From: Intestinimonas sp.
GTDB lineage: Bacteria > Bacillota > Clostridia > Oscillospirales > Oscillospiraceae
Assembly (NCBI GenBank): GCA_022653075.1
Contig: JALCSB010000011.1
Coordinates: forward strand, 41,626 to 105,625
DNA length: 64,000 nt
Direction of reading: 5' to 3'
Shown: in pieces, positions 56,774 through 64,000 of the stretch
Numbering within the stretch: position 1 is the stretch's first letter
How the letters are laid out: the number at the start of each line of letters is the position of its first letter
The notes under the pieces: generated by a model
What the model was told of the DNA's origin: nothing
The model's input: the letters and a program-made list of their open reading frames with translations, nothing else
The model's database searches: none
Program-made: the position numbers and the translations under genes

Positions 56774-58558
56774 TTAAAATTGTATGCTGTATATCGTTCC
56801 ATCCTTTCCGGCGAAAGCGGACCCGTTCGGGCCAACCGGACCGGTCCAGTCGAAAATGCGGGGCGTGGCGGGTGCAAAGCGATCTGTTAGATAACAGTGT
56901 CCGCAGGGGAAGAAACCGTTGGTACAGGTTATGTCGCTCATTAGCCAGCCGTTTTGAAGCATAGTACCGTCGGGGCGCAGCCAAAAGCTGTCGCCGGTGG
57001 TGCGGTCGGTGTGCCGAAACCAGCCTCCGCCCTGATAGTGGAGGTCATCGTAAGGGGAGGTGAGCAGGACCTTGCCGGTTTGATCAATGATCTGACTGCC
57101 GGTTTGGGAAGAGACGATAGCATAGCCGTCCTGGAAACCGTTGGCCCAAATCCACTGTGGTGGAATGGTCCAAGCTCCAATGGCATTGGTATAGCCGTAA
57201 AGACCGGTTTGACTATCCTGACAGGGGGCAAGACCTTCGCAAAAACGATACCATTGTGGCCCATCGTCTGACAAAACGGCCAACTGATTCCCTTTTCTGT
57301 CCCAGAGGATGCTCTCCGAGCAGGAATACCGACGGGTGATAAAATACCCGTCAGATGTGATATCACAGATTTCATAGGGGCCGAAAGGCAATATCATTTC
57401 GCCGGTGTTTCCATCCATGATTCCTAAAGAATGAAACGCTTGGTTCGAATCTTGTTTTTCCAGAATAATAAAAGGAACAGAGGGATTCCAACCACTGAAA
57501 GCGGTACCCTCGGGTAGTGGTAACAGAGTTCCATCAATGTGCAGCAGCGCGGAGCCGTCGCTGTTTTGAAGCATGAGCAGATTTTGACTCACCCAGGAGC
57601 TGTCTGCAGTCCAGCCGTCGATAGGGAGCTCGGTAAGAGTATACGGCACATAGGTGGGGTTCTCGGGGGTAAAGGTCAGGCGGATGTCCGGACGGAGCAC
57701 CCGGGCTGCCATAGCAGCGGCTTCCGCCCGGGTCAAAGGCAGTACGCCGGCGAAAGTCCCGTAAGCATCAGTCCCGGTGAGAATACCGGCATTATAGAGG
57801 GTGAGTATATCCTTGTCATCTGTGTCCGGTAGCGCAGTAATCGTGTTAATGGGAGTTAAATCGGTGGAAGCCACAGTGAGCGAAGCCGCAAATTCCTGTC
57901 GGGTAGCGGCACCTCCCGTACCAAATATGGACGCAAACTTCTCTGCAAGCCCGTGTTCCACTGCATACCAGCAGGCATTGCGATACCACTGTCCCTGATT
58001 GGGGGCGGGACAGTAATAACTCTGACGAATAAAATCGAACAGGTCTGTGTAGTAAGCAGGCTCAAAGTAAAAGAAATTACCCGAAAGGACTACCGTACCA
58101 GTACTGGTTTTATCCTCAAGTTGAAATGTGGCGGGTTGTCCAGTTTGACATTCCGCCCAGATTTTTTCTGCTTCGGAGGTTATAGTGCGGCACACATGGC
58201 CGTTGTCTACCTTGCTCAGGTGGATAAGACTCCAGATGCCGTCCCCCAAATATCCGGTTTGTGTGGTACCATCGGATGTAGTCAGGGTAAAGCGTCCCCA
58301 ATTTGCCGGAGCACTGGATAGGGCACCGTTCCCGCCCCGGACCACGTTGTGAATCCGCGCGGCCAGAGTAAGGCACTCCGCCTCGGTCAGCCGTATCTCC
58401 GGACTGAACACCCCACGATCGGTACCGTTCATGAGATTTGCATCGGTGCAGATGGCGACCGGTTCTGCAAACCAACTACTAGTGGGTACGTCGGAAAAAA
58501 CAGTGTGATGTGCAGCCAGCGTGGGGAGAGAGAGGGTCAAAGCCAGTGTGAGTGCCAA
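56774..58558 (-). CDS. SLH-like and WG-repeat surface protein with frameshifted signal peptide
   Basis: About 594 residues. The visible frame begins with the hydrophobic LALTLALTLSLPTLAA, which is the core and cleavage region of a signal peptide without its basic N-terminus. Then come three S-layer-homology-like segments (FSDVPTSSWFAEPVAI; YRNACWYAVEHGLAEKFAS; LPDTDDKDILTLYNAGILTG) and, after about 300, WG/KWG-type beta-strand repeats (GLYGYTNAIGAWTIPPQW, SQIIDQTGKVLLTSPYDDL). The only available start in this frame is TTG at 58558, with no ribosome site. The real start is probably the ATG at 58578 in another frame. It would sit on the cell surface. No enzyme motif was seen. Confidence 0.75.
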   Translation of the reverse strand: MALTLALTLSLPTLAAHHTVFSDVPTSSWFAEPVAICTDANLMNGTDRGVFSPEIRLTEAECLTLAARIHNVVRGGNGALSSAPANWGRFTLTTSDGTTQTGYLGDGIWSLIHLSKVDNGHVCRTITSEAEKIWAECQTGQPATFQLEDKTSTGTVVLSGNFFYFEPAYYTDLFDFIRQSYYCPAPNQGQWYRNACWYAVEHGLAEKFASIFGTGGAATRQEFAASLTVASTDLTPINTITALPDTDDKDILTLYNAGILTGTDAYGTFAGVLPLTRAEAAAMAARVLRPDIRLTFTPENPTYVPYTLTELPIDGWTADSSWVSQNLLMLQNSDGSALLHIDGTLLPLPEGTAFSGWNPSVPFIILEKQDSNQAFHSLGIMDGNTGEMILPFGPYEICDITSDGYFITRRYSCSESILWDRKGNQLAVLSDDGPQWYRFCEGLAPCQDSQTGLYGYTNAIGAWTIPPQWIWANGFQDGYAIVSSQTGSQIIDQTGKVLLTSPYDDLHYQGGGWFRHTDRTTGDSFWLRPDGTMLQNGWLMSDITCTNGFFPCGHCYLTDRFAPATPRIFDWTGPVGPNGSAFAGKDGTIYSIQF

Positions 58559-58578
58559 GGGGCAATCCGTTTACGCAT
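58556..58578 (-). other. Displaced start and frameshift point of the SLH/WG gene
   Basis: ATG at 58578 follows GAGG and reads MRKRIAP before the frame moves to a stop. Adding one C to the four-C run at about 58559-58562 (minus strand) joins MRKRIAP to LALTLALTLSLPTLAA, a textbook signal peptide. So there is a one-base deletion, an assembly error, or a recent mutation. Confidence 0.7.
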
Positions 58579-58632
58579 GGGGAGCCTCTTTTCTCTCTGC
58601 ATAGTATTCTGATTCAATGTCTCCCGGGCAAG

Positions 58633-59937
58633 TTATTTCCCGGGAACAAGCACCTCTTTGCCACCCATATACGGCTGAAGTACCTTGGGGATCAGCACAG
58701 AGCCGTCAGTCTGGAGATTATTTTCCAGCAGAGCAATGAGCATACGCGGAGGCGCTACGCAAGTATTATTCAAAGTATGAGCCAAGTAGGTTTTGCCATC
58801 CTCACCTTTAAAGCGAATTTTCAGGCGGCGGGCCTGGGCGTCACCCAGGTTGGAGCAGGAACAGACTTCAAAATACTTTTTCTGACGGGGACTCCAGGCT
58901 TCGATATCGCAGGACTTGACTTTCAGGTCGGCCAAATCGCCGGAGCAGCACTCTAATTCACGGACAGGAATGTCAAAGTTGCGAAACAGTTCTACGGAAT
59001 AGCGCCACAGCTTTTCATACCAGGCCATACTTTCATCCGGTTTGCAGACCACAATCATTTCCTGCTTTTCAAATTGATGGATGCGGTAAATACCACGTTC
59101 CTCGATACCGTGGGCACCCTTTTCCTTGCGGAAGCAGGGAGAATAGGAGGTGAGCGTAAGAGGTAATTTAGCCTCCGGGACGATCTGATCAATAAAACGG
59201 CCGATCATGGAGTGCTCGGAAGTTCCAATCAGGTACAGGTCTTCGCCTTCAATCTTATACATCATGGATTCCATATCGGCAAAGGACATGACACCTTCCA
59301 CCACGTTACCATGGATCATAAATGGCGGAATACAGTAGGTAAAACCTTTATTAATCATGAAGTCACGACCATAGGCCAGAACGGCCTCATGGAGCCGGGC
59401 GATATCCCCTAATAAATAATAGAAACCGTTCCCGGAAACCCGCCCGGCAGCATCCATGTCGATTCCATCAAAAGACTCCATAATCTGTGTGTGATAGGGA
59501 ATATCAAAATTGGGCACCTTTGGCTCACCGAAACGCTGAACTTCTACGTTGTGGCTGTCGTCGGGACCGATAGGGACGGAAGAATCAATCATCTGAGGAA
59601 TGATCATCATAATCTTGTGAATTTCCTCCGCCAGTTTGGCCTCTTCCTTTTCCAAAGCCGACAGGCGCTGAGCCTGTGCGGAGACTTTATCTTTCAGGAC
59701 CTGCGCCTCATTCAGTTTGGAGGGGTCCTTTTTGGACTGTCCCATCAGCGCACCTATTTGTTTGGACAGTGTATTGCGCTCACTGCGCAGCGCCTGGGCC
59801 TCCTGCATTACTTGGCGATTACGGGCGTCCAACTCTATAACCTGGTCTACCAGAGGGAGCTTGGTATCTTGAAATTTCTTTTTGATATTTTCGCGGACCG
59901 CATCGGGGTTTTCCCGGAGAAATTTGATGTCGATCAT
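58633..59937 (-). CDS. serS: Seryl-tRNA synthetase
   Basis: 434-residue class II synthetase. The N-terminal coiled-coil arm spans about 30-105 (rich in Lys/Glu/Ala/Gln), binding the long variable arm of tRNA-Ser. Catalytic motifs: SPCFRKEKGAHGIEERGIYR (motif 2) and NNTCVAPPRMLIALLEN (motif 3). GAGGTGA upstream of the ATG. A parS site lies 28 nt upstream, between this gene and the TM/coiled-coil gene. No T-box is present. Confidence 0.96.
   Translation of the reverse strand: MIDIKFLRENPDAVRENIKKKFQDTKLPLVDQVIELDARNRQVMQEAQALRSERNTLSKQIGALMGQSKKDPSKLNEAQVLKDKVSAQAQRLSALEKEEAKLAEEIHKIMMIIPQMIDSSVPIGPDDSHNVEVQRFGEPKVPNFDIPYHTQIMESFDGIDMDAAGRVSGNGFYYLLGDIARLHEAVLAYGRDFMINKGFTYCIPPFMIHGNVVEGVMSFADMESMMYKIEGEDLYLIGTSEHSMIGRFIDQIVPEAKLPLTLTSYSPCFRKEKGAHGIEERGIYRIHQFEKQEMIVVCKPDESMAWYEKLWRYSVELFRNFDIPVRELECCSGDLADLKVKSCDIEAWSPRQKKYFEVCSCSNLGDAQARRLKIRFKGEDGKTYLAHTLNNTCVAPPRMLIALLENNLQTDGSVLIPKVLQPYMGGKEVLVPGK
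58635..58648. other. Candidate Noc-binding site (NBS)
   Basis: ATTTCCCGGGAACA matches the Bacillus NBS ATTTCCCGGGAAAT at 12 of 14 positions. It overlaps the 3' end of serS. Confidence 0.4.
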
Positions 59938-59964
59938 CGTTCTTCACCTCAAAATGTATTTTTA

Positions 59965-59980
59965 CGTTTCACGTGAAACA
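59965..59980. other. parS site 1
   Basis: CGTTTCACGTGAAACA matches the Bacillus parS consensus at 15 of 16 positions and is the ParB-loading site. It lies in the 44-nt gap between the TM/coiled-coil gene and serS. Confidence 0.93.
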
Positions 59981-59981
59981 A

Positions 59982-60566
59982 TCAGGAGAGCTTGTTTGAT
60001 ACAGACTGGTAGGCCGACAAAGGAGAGTAGGAGGTTAACCCTCCCAGGTTCGGGTCGGCTTTCATAACAGCATCCAGCGCTGTAAGCATAGATTCCAGCG
60101 TCTGGTCATGGGAGCTGTTGTAGATTTCCAGCAGACTGCGCGCATCGCTATAGTGCTTATTCTTTACCAGTGTTTCCAATTCATTCAGAACCAGAAGCGA
60201 GTCCCGCTGCTGCTGACCCAGCGCACTGGATGCTTGTGCCTGCTGTGCCTGTGTTTGAGCCTCGGTGAGCTGCTGATTCAGCGTATCGTTCTGCGCTTCC
60301 AGATCCGCTACCTTTTGTTCCAAATCCTTTTTATCGTCCTGCCAGCTTTGAGCTGACTGCATAGCAGTCACGGAGTTCTTTAGCCCATTGATGGTTTCCT
60401 GATTGGCACGTAGCTGCATAAAGTAGGACAGCAGCAGAAGCAGGAAAGCGGCGGCGAACAATAAAGTCAGATACCCAGTTACCGGCATTCGGTGTCCACG
60501 GGGCTTTTCATGTTCCGCCTGATGTTGCAGAGATGACTCATCCTGCTTTCCAGGTTCTTCGTTCAA
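59982..60566 (-). CDS. Single-pass membrane coiled-coil protein coupled to parB
   Basis: 194 residues, not recognised. A polar N-terminus (1-28) is followed by one transmembrane helix (about 30-47, GYLTLLFAAAFLLLLLSYF), a Gln/Ala/Leu-rich coiled coil (about 55-115), and a C-terminal helical region with LLVLNELETLVKNKHYSDAR. The ATG overlaps the parB stop as ATGA, so it is translated with parB. A parS site lies just after its stop. The location suggests a role linked to chromosome segregation or its membrane anchoring, but this is inference only. Confidence 0.8.
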   Translation of the reverse strand: MNEEPGKQDESSLQHQAEHEKPRGHRMPVTGYLTLLFAAAFLLLLLSYFMQLRANQETINGLKNSVTAMQSAQSWQDDKKDLEQKVADLEAQNDTLNQQLTEAQTQAQQAQASSALGQQQRDSLLVLNELETLVKNKHYSDARSLLEIYNSSHDQTLESMLTALDAVMKADPNLGGLTSYSPLSAYQSVSNKLS

Positions 60567-61462
60567 AGAGGTGTACCTCCTTTTTCGGCTCGGGCTGTAT
60601 TCAGCGCGTCCAATAAGACCTGTAAATCTTCATTATTATAGTATTCCAGCTCAATTTTCCCTTTCTTTTTTCCGGGTACGATGCGGACTCGGCGCCCAAA
60701 TCGATTGGACAGGCCCTTCGCCGCTTCTCCCAGGTAGAGCGTCAACGTCTCATTTTCGACGGAAGGTGTTGCTTTTTCCTCTTGCCGGTTTAAACCGGCA
60801 GCAAGCTGTTTGGCCAGCGCCTCCGTCTGCCGGACGGACAGACCGTTGGCCACCACTTGCTGCGCCAGCTTCTTTTGCAGATCGCCGTTAGGTATTGCTA
60901 AGATGGCTCGCGCATGTCCTGCGGAGAGCTTACCGTCTTCTAAAAGCTGATGGATGGCATCCGGGAGAGCAAGCAGGCGTAACGCATTGGCAATGGAAGG
61001 CCGGGATTTGCCAACTTGATGAGCCACTTCTTCCTGCGTAAGATTATATTCGTCCATCAGGGTACGATAGCCCTGAGCCTCCTCCATAGGATTCAGGTCC
61101 TCACGCTGGAGATTCTCGATTAGGCCAAGTTCCATTACCGTGCGGTCGTCTGCCTCGATAATGACAGCCGGCAGTTCTGATAGACCCGCCAACTTGGCGG
61201 CCCGCCAACGGCGTTCTCCCGCGATGATCTGATAATAACCGGAGGACAGCCGGCGGACAGTCAGGGGCTGAATCACGCCATGAGTCCGAATAGAATCGGC
61301 AAGATCGGAGAGGGAGTCCTCATCAAACCGTTTTCGGGGCTGTTTTAATCCGGGCTGAATTTGTGCGATAGGGAGGGAGACCGAGCCACCCTCCTGCGTC
61401 TGAAGTGCAGCATCGCCCAGCAGTGCACCGAGCCCTCTGCCCAGACCGCGTTCTGAGGCCAT
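60563..61462 (-). CDS. parB: Chromosome-partitioning protein ParB (Spo0J)
   Basis: 299-residue CTP-dependent DNA clamp that loads at parS. N-terminal RGLGRGLGALLGD; CTPase motif IIAGERRWRAAKLAG (GERR 82-85) and ENLQREDLNPMEEA. The helix-turn-helix region carries VGKSRPSIANALRLLALP and GKLSAGHARAIL. Residues equivalent to Caulobacter 173/184/201 are Arg, Ala and Gly, as in parS-specific ParB. ATG at 61462 follows AAAGGA. Encoded after parA and before the membrane coiled-coil gene. Confidence 0.96.
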   Translation of the reverse strand: MASERGLGRGLGALLGDAALQTQEGGSVSLPIAQIQPGLKQPRKRFDEDSLSDLADSIRTHGVIQPLTVRRLSSGYYQIIAGERRWRAAKLAGLSELPAVIIEADDRTVMELGLIENLQREDLNPMEEAQGYRTLMDEYNLTQEEVAHQVGKSRPSIANALRLLALPDAIHQLLEDGKLSAGHARAILAIPNGDLQKKLAQQVVANGLSVRQTEALAKQLAAGLNRQEEKATPSVENETLTLYLGEAAKGLSNRFGRRVRIVPGKKKGKIELEYYNNEDLQVLLDALNTARAEKGGTPL

Positions 61463-61497
61463 AGAATCAGTCCTTTCTGTGCTGCCTGCCCGTGGTC

Positions 61498-62274
61498 TCA
61501 AACGCGGATGGCAGCGTACCGGTTATGTTCCAGCAATTCTTCCGCCAGCCCTTGATAGGCCTCTGCGCCACGGGAGAGCGGATCGTATGCACAAACCGGC
61601 TTTCCATGGCTGGGCGCTTCTGATAACCGCACGTTCCGGGGAATAACGGTGGCAAAGACTCCACCTGGAAAATGGCGCTTGACTTCTTCAGCCACCTGCA
61701 TGGAGAGATTGGTTCGCCCATCATACATGGTAAGCACCAGACCCTCTAGCTCTAGAGGTGGATTTAGAGACCGTTTTACAATACGCACTGTGGACAAAAG
61801 ATCGGACAAACCCTCCAGTGCGTAGTATTCACACTGGACCGGCACCAAGACAGTATCCGCCGCACACAGTGCATTCAGCGTCAGAAGTTCCAGAGAAGGG
61901 GGACAGTCAATAAAGATATAGTCATAATTCCCACTTAGGCTGGCTAATGCATCCTTTAATAAGTATTCCCGCCGGGGCAGGCCAATCATCTCTACCGTGG
62001 CACCGGCCAGCGATTTATTGGCCGGAATCACATCTGCCCACTTGGTCTGACGAATGGCCTTACGGCTTTCCGCACCATTAATGAGTACATCATAAATGGA
62101 TGGGGCGGCTCCAGCTTTATCCACGCCTAGGCCGGACGTGGTGTTGGCCTGTGGGTCAAAATCGCAGACCAGTATTCGGATGCCCAGACTGTTGAGCGCA
62201 GCGGCCAGATTGACGCACGTGGTGGTTTTACCGACGCCACCTTTCTGGTTGACAATTGCAATTGTTTTTGCCAT
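61498..62274 (-). CDS. parA: Chromosome-partitioning ATPase ParA (Soj)
   Basis: 258-residue ParA ATPase; NQKGGVGKTTTCVNLA is the deviant Walker A (K11, K16), FDPQANTTSGLG Walker A-prime, and IFIDCPPSLELL Walker B. With ParB it segregates origins and in Bacillus also controls DnaA. ATG at 62274 is typical; the frame extends 24 codons further with no ribosome site and no homology. The GGGTG upstream is a weak ribosome site. It lies 35 nt upstream of parB. Confidence 0.96.
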   Translation of the reverse strand: MAKTIAIVNQKGGVGKTTTCVNLAAALNSLGIRILVCDFDPQANTTSGLGVDKAGAAPSIYDVLINGAESRKAIRQTKWADVIPANKSLAGATVEMIGLPRREYLLKDALASLSGNYDYIFIDCPPSLELLTLNALCAADTVLVPVQCEYYALEGLSDLLSTVRIVKRSLNPPLELEGLVLTMYDGRTNLSMQVAEEVKRHFPGGVFATVIPRNVRLSEAPSHGKPVCAYDPLSRGAEAYQGLAEELLEHNRYAAIRV

Positions 62275-62460
62275 ATGGCACCCGCTTTCTATCAATCCGA
62301 CAAATAGATAATTATTAAATCTATTATAATGCGTACCCTTTACCAATTCAACCGCTTTTCAACAAAACAGGGAAAAAGAAATAAATAGCATAATGTGTTG
62401 TGACCGTTAAAAATATATAAAAAGGATAAAAACTAAAATCCGTACAGTACATAAAAAAAT

Positions 62461-62484
62461 CGGATGTTTCACGTGAAACATCCG
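62461..62484. other. parS site 2, also the noc terminator hairpin
   Basis: The 16-mer TGTTTCACGTGAAACA (62465-62480) is a perfect Bacillus parS, extended by CGGA/TCCG to a 24-bp palindrome. On the minus strand the palindrome is followed by ATTTTTTT, 28 nt past the noc stop, so it can also act as an intrinsic terminator. Confidence 0.93.
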
Positions 62485-62512
62485 AGAAAGGAAGAAGAAA
62501 TAAATAAAAGGA

Positions 62513-63322
62513 TTAGGACTGTGCATTACGTGGGATACGAATAGTTAGTAAAATGGCATCCTTTGTATCAGTGCGGCCACATTCAGCCGCAACTCCGGCC
62601 TGCTTCATTAAAGTAAGGCCACGGTTTACCGTATTCAGAAATAACCGTACATCACGAATGACATATGTAGGTACACGCTTTCGAGGTACCGCAGGAGACA
62701 GAAGACCATCAATATAGCTTTCAAGAGCAGCTACAGTCAAATGGTGAGCTACCGCATAGCGCAGCGTGTCCATGAGCAGCGCAGGGTCCTCGATACGCAA
62801 CAAAGCGCGTGCATGGCGCTCCGTCATTCCATGCTCTCGGAGAAGAACCAATGCCTCAGGAGGTAGCTTTAACAGCCGAAGCTTATTGGCTACGGCGGAC
62901 TGAGACTTCCCAATACGGCGCGCGGCTTCCTCCTGGGAGAGATGACAGGTAGTGATGAGACGTTCCAGGGCCAGCGCCTCTTCCCAAAAATCCAGATCAC
63001 GGCGCTGCAGATTTTCCACCAAAGCCAACAGCGAGGAATTCACTTCATCTACATCTACTACGATACAAGGTACTTCAGTCAAACCGGCCAATCCAGCGGC
63101 CCGTAAACGACGTTCCCCGGAAATCAGCTCGAAACCGCTGGATGCTCTCCGTACAGAGAGTGGCTGTAAAATACCGTGTTCCCGAATACTAGCGGCCAGC
63201 TCCGCCAACTCGTCCTCAAGAAACTGTTTCCGCGGCTGGGACGGGTTCGGGTGCAGGGAGCAAATGGGAAGAAAAAGCACACGGCCTGTCTCAAAAAATC
63301 CCTTTTTACGCAGCAACGGCAT
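62513..63322 (-). CDS. noc: Nucleoid occlusion protein Noc (ParB family)
   Basis: 269-residue ParB paralogue. GERR motif at 69-72 (ISGERRLRAAGLAG) and ENLQRRDLDFWEEA. The helix-turn-helix region reads IGKSQSAVANKLRLLKLP and GMTERHARALLR. Residues equivalent to Caulobacter ParB 173/179/184/201 are Gln, Lys, Lys, Arg, the set found in Noc. Noc binds NBS sites and prevents septum formation over the nucleoid. The N-terminus MPLLRKKGFFETGR may form the membrane-binding amphipathic helix. ATG at 63322 has GGAAGGAG upstream (10-nt spacing); a GTG at 63343 lies before that site and is rejected. Confidence 0.93.
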   Translation of the reverse strand: MPLLRKKGFFETGRVLFLPICSLHPNPSQPRKQFLEDELAELAASIREHGILQPLSVRRASSGFELISGERRLRAAGLAGLTEVPCIVVDVDEVNSSLLALVENLQRRDLDFWEEALALERLITTCHLSQEEAARRIGKSQSAVANKLRLLKLPPEALVLLREHGMTERHARALLRIEDPALLMDTLRYAVAHHLTVAALESYIDGLLSPAVPRKRVPTYVIRDVRLFLNTVNRGLTLMKQAGVAAECGRTDTKDAILLTIRIPRNAQS

Positions 63323-63431
63323 AGTTATACAACTCCTTCCCACACCAGTTAACCATATTTTACCATATTAAAATGAAAAAGAAAAAGAAGCTTGTCGACG
63401 GAAAATATTTAACATATCATTCTATATAGTT

Positions 63432-63445
63432 ATTTCCCGGGACGC
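63432..63445. other. Candidate Noc-binding site (NBS) upstream of noc
   Basis: ATTTCCCGGGACGC matches NBS at 11 of 14 positions and lies 110 nt before the noc start, so it could autoregulate noc or anchor Noc near the origin. Confidence 0.4.
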
Positions 63446-63890
63446 GAAGAAAAAGAGAACTTCCCATAAAAAATATCCATATTTCCCATAATATAAGTAT
63501 AGCTTTACCCTGCCGGGACAGACTATACGCCGAAGGGAACGTATTTGGATTTCCTTCAAATTAAAATTGTTGAAAACCACTGCCAATTAGTGATTAATTA
63601 GAACCACTAATCGCGGTACTATACCATATAAATAAAGGAAGAAGCGGTTGGCCAGTGGTTCAATACAAAGAGTCTACGGTAGAGGAACAAAGAAAATATG
63701 GCGAAGTCGACAGCCCTGTCTGGTCTGACCGTAAAGCGAAGGGAGGGATATGCGGCTAAAGGTTGCTCGCCTTAAACCAAACAGAGAAAAACATAAGGTC
63801 TATATATAGTAGAAGGAAAAAGAAAAAAGTCAAATATATAGCCGAAAGAGCGACTTATAAAATTATATGCCGGAAAATCGGAAAAAAGAG
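63446..63890. other. A/T-rich intergenic region, no recognised gene
   Basis: About 450 nt with no recognised RNA or protein gene. There is an ATTAGTG/CACTAAT inverted repeat (about 63585-63610). A short frame at 63698-63775 (25 codons, starting MAKSTALSGL) has a weak AGAGGAA site; I do not call it a gene. Confidence 0.6.
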
Positions 63891-63919
63891 TTGACAAGTG
63901 GGCGGGAGTTTGGTATATT
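63891..63919 (+). promoter_or_regulatory. Strong sigma-A promoter at the right edge, possibly rRNA operon P1
   Basis: Consensus TTGACA (63891-63896), a 17-nt spacer and TATATT (63914-63919). The transcript enters a GC-rich leader, and the window ends in GTGCTTGA, which looks like the start of a second TTGACA. Tandem promoters and such leaders are typical of rRNA operons. Confidence 0.7.
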
Positions 63920-64000
63920 AGTCAAGCGCTCAACGAGCGGGGCACCTCGGAGGGGAGAGGCCGGTGAGAAACCGGATGACCGGAAGAAAAAAGTGCTTGA

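Noticed and set aside
57435-57455. TTCGAATC resembling a tRNA T-arm
   Set aside because: Lies inside the SLH/WG gene and has no acceptor or anticodon stems around it. No tRNA gene was found in the window.
58559-58562. Homopolymer phase variation of the SLH/WG gene
   Set aside because: Four Cs is shorter than tracts that normally slip; an assembly error or ordinary mutation is simpler.
63698-63775. 25-codon frame starting MAKSTALSGL
   Set aside because: Very short, weak ribosome site, no neighbours in the same transcript; cannot be supported.

Overview
The window is a piece of a bacterial chromosome around its replication origin. Gene content points to an anaerobic, endospore-forming member of the Clostridia. 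It has gpr (spore protease), S-layer-homology proteins, an electron-bifurcating NfnAB pair, a butyrate-type CoA-transferase, T-box control of an aminoacyl-tRNA synthetase operon, and Bacillus-like origin synteny. The moderately GC-rich coding sequence with TTG/GTG starts and strong AGGAGG sites suggests the Oscillospiraceae/Flavonifractor-Intestinimonas neighbourhood. The genus is an inference.

Layout. 1-6.4 kb (minus): partial ATP-grasp ligase, relA, recJ, an M42 peptidase. 6.6-12.2 kb: ftsH (minus), then rlmB and a large membrane protein that looks like a catalytically dead P1B-type ATPase with an acidic tandem repeat. 12.3-17.9 kb (minus): purine salvage operon xpt plus a BMP-type nucleoside ABC transporter. 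18.1-31.7 kb (mostly plus): SLH/GH18-like protein, YitT protein, CoA-transferase, (minus: DegV, rpsT), gpr, nfnAB, a CofE-like ligase, glycyl-tRNA synthetase, an LtaS-like sulfatase-fold enzyme. 31.8-41.2 kb (minus): rnhA, gyrA, gyrB, remB, recF, yaaA, dnaN, oriC, dnaA. 41.3-48.5 kb (plus): rpmH, rnpA, yidD, yidC, khpB, then a PLP decarboxylase, darA, holB, ricT. 48.6-63.3 kb (minus): beta-helix lipoprotein, aspS, hisS with T-box leader, an mgsA-like gene, a minD-like gene, rsmG, a small membrane protein, an SLH/WG-repeat protein, serS, a TM/coiled-coil protein, parB, parA, noc. 63.3-64 kb: non-coding, ending in a strong promoter that may open an rRNA operon.

How the parts work together. DnaA fires at the dnaA-dnaN intergenic region, where DnaA boxes abut a DnaA-trio-like element. 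Two parS sites bracket parAB, and Noc-box-like sites lie near noc and serS. ParB and Noc carry the residue sets that separate parS from NBS specificity. NfnAB and the CoA-transferase fit butyrate-forming redox metabolism; xpt and its transporter salvage purines; RelA gives (p)ppGpp control.

Most unusual items: the pseudo-P-type ATPase (9794-12163); a minD-mgsA pair in which MinD lacks its membrane anchor and MgsA lacks its catalytic Asp; a parS site that doubles as the noc terminator; a gene of unknown function coupled to parB by an ATGA overlap; Gln at the quinolone-contact position of GyrA; and an SLH/WG protein whose signal peptide is split by a one-base frameshift.
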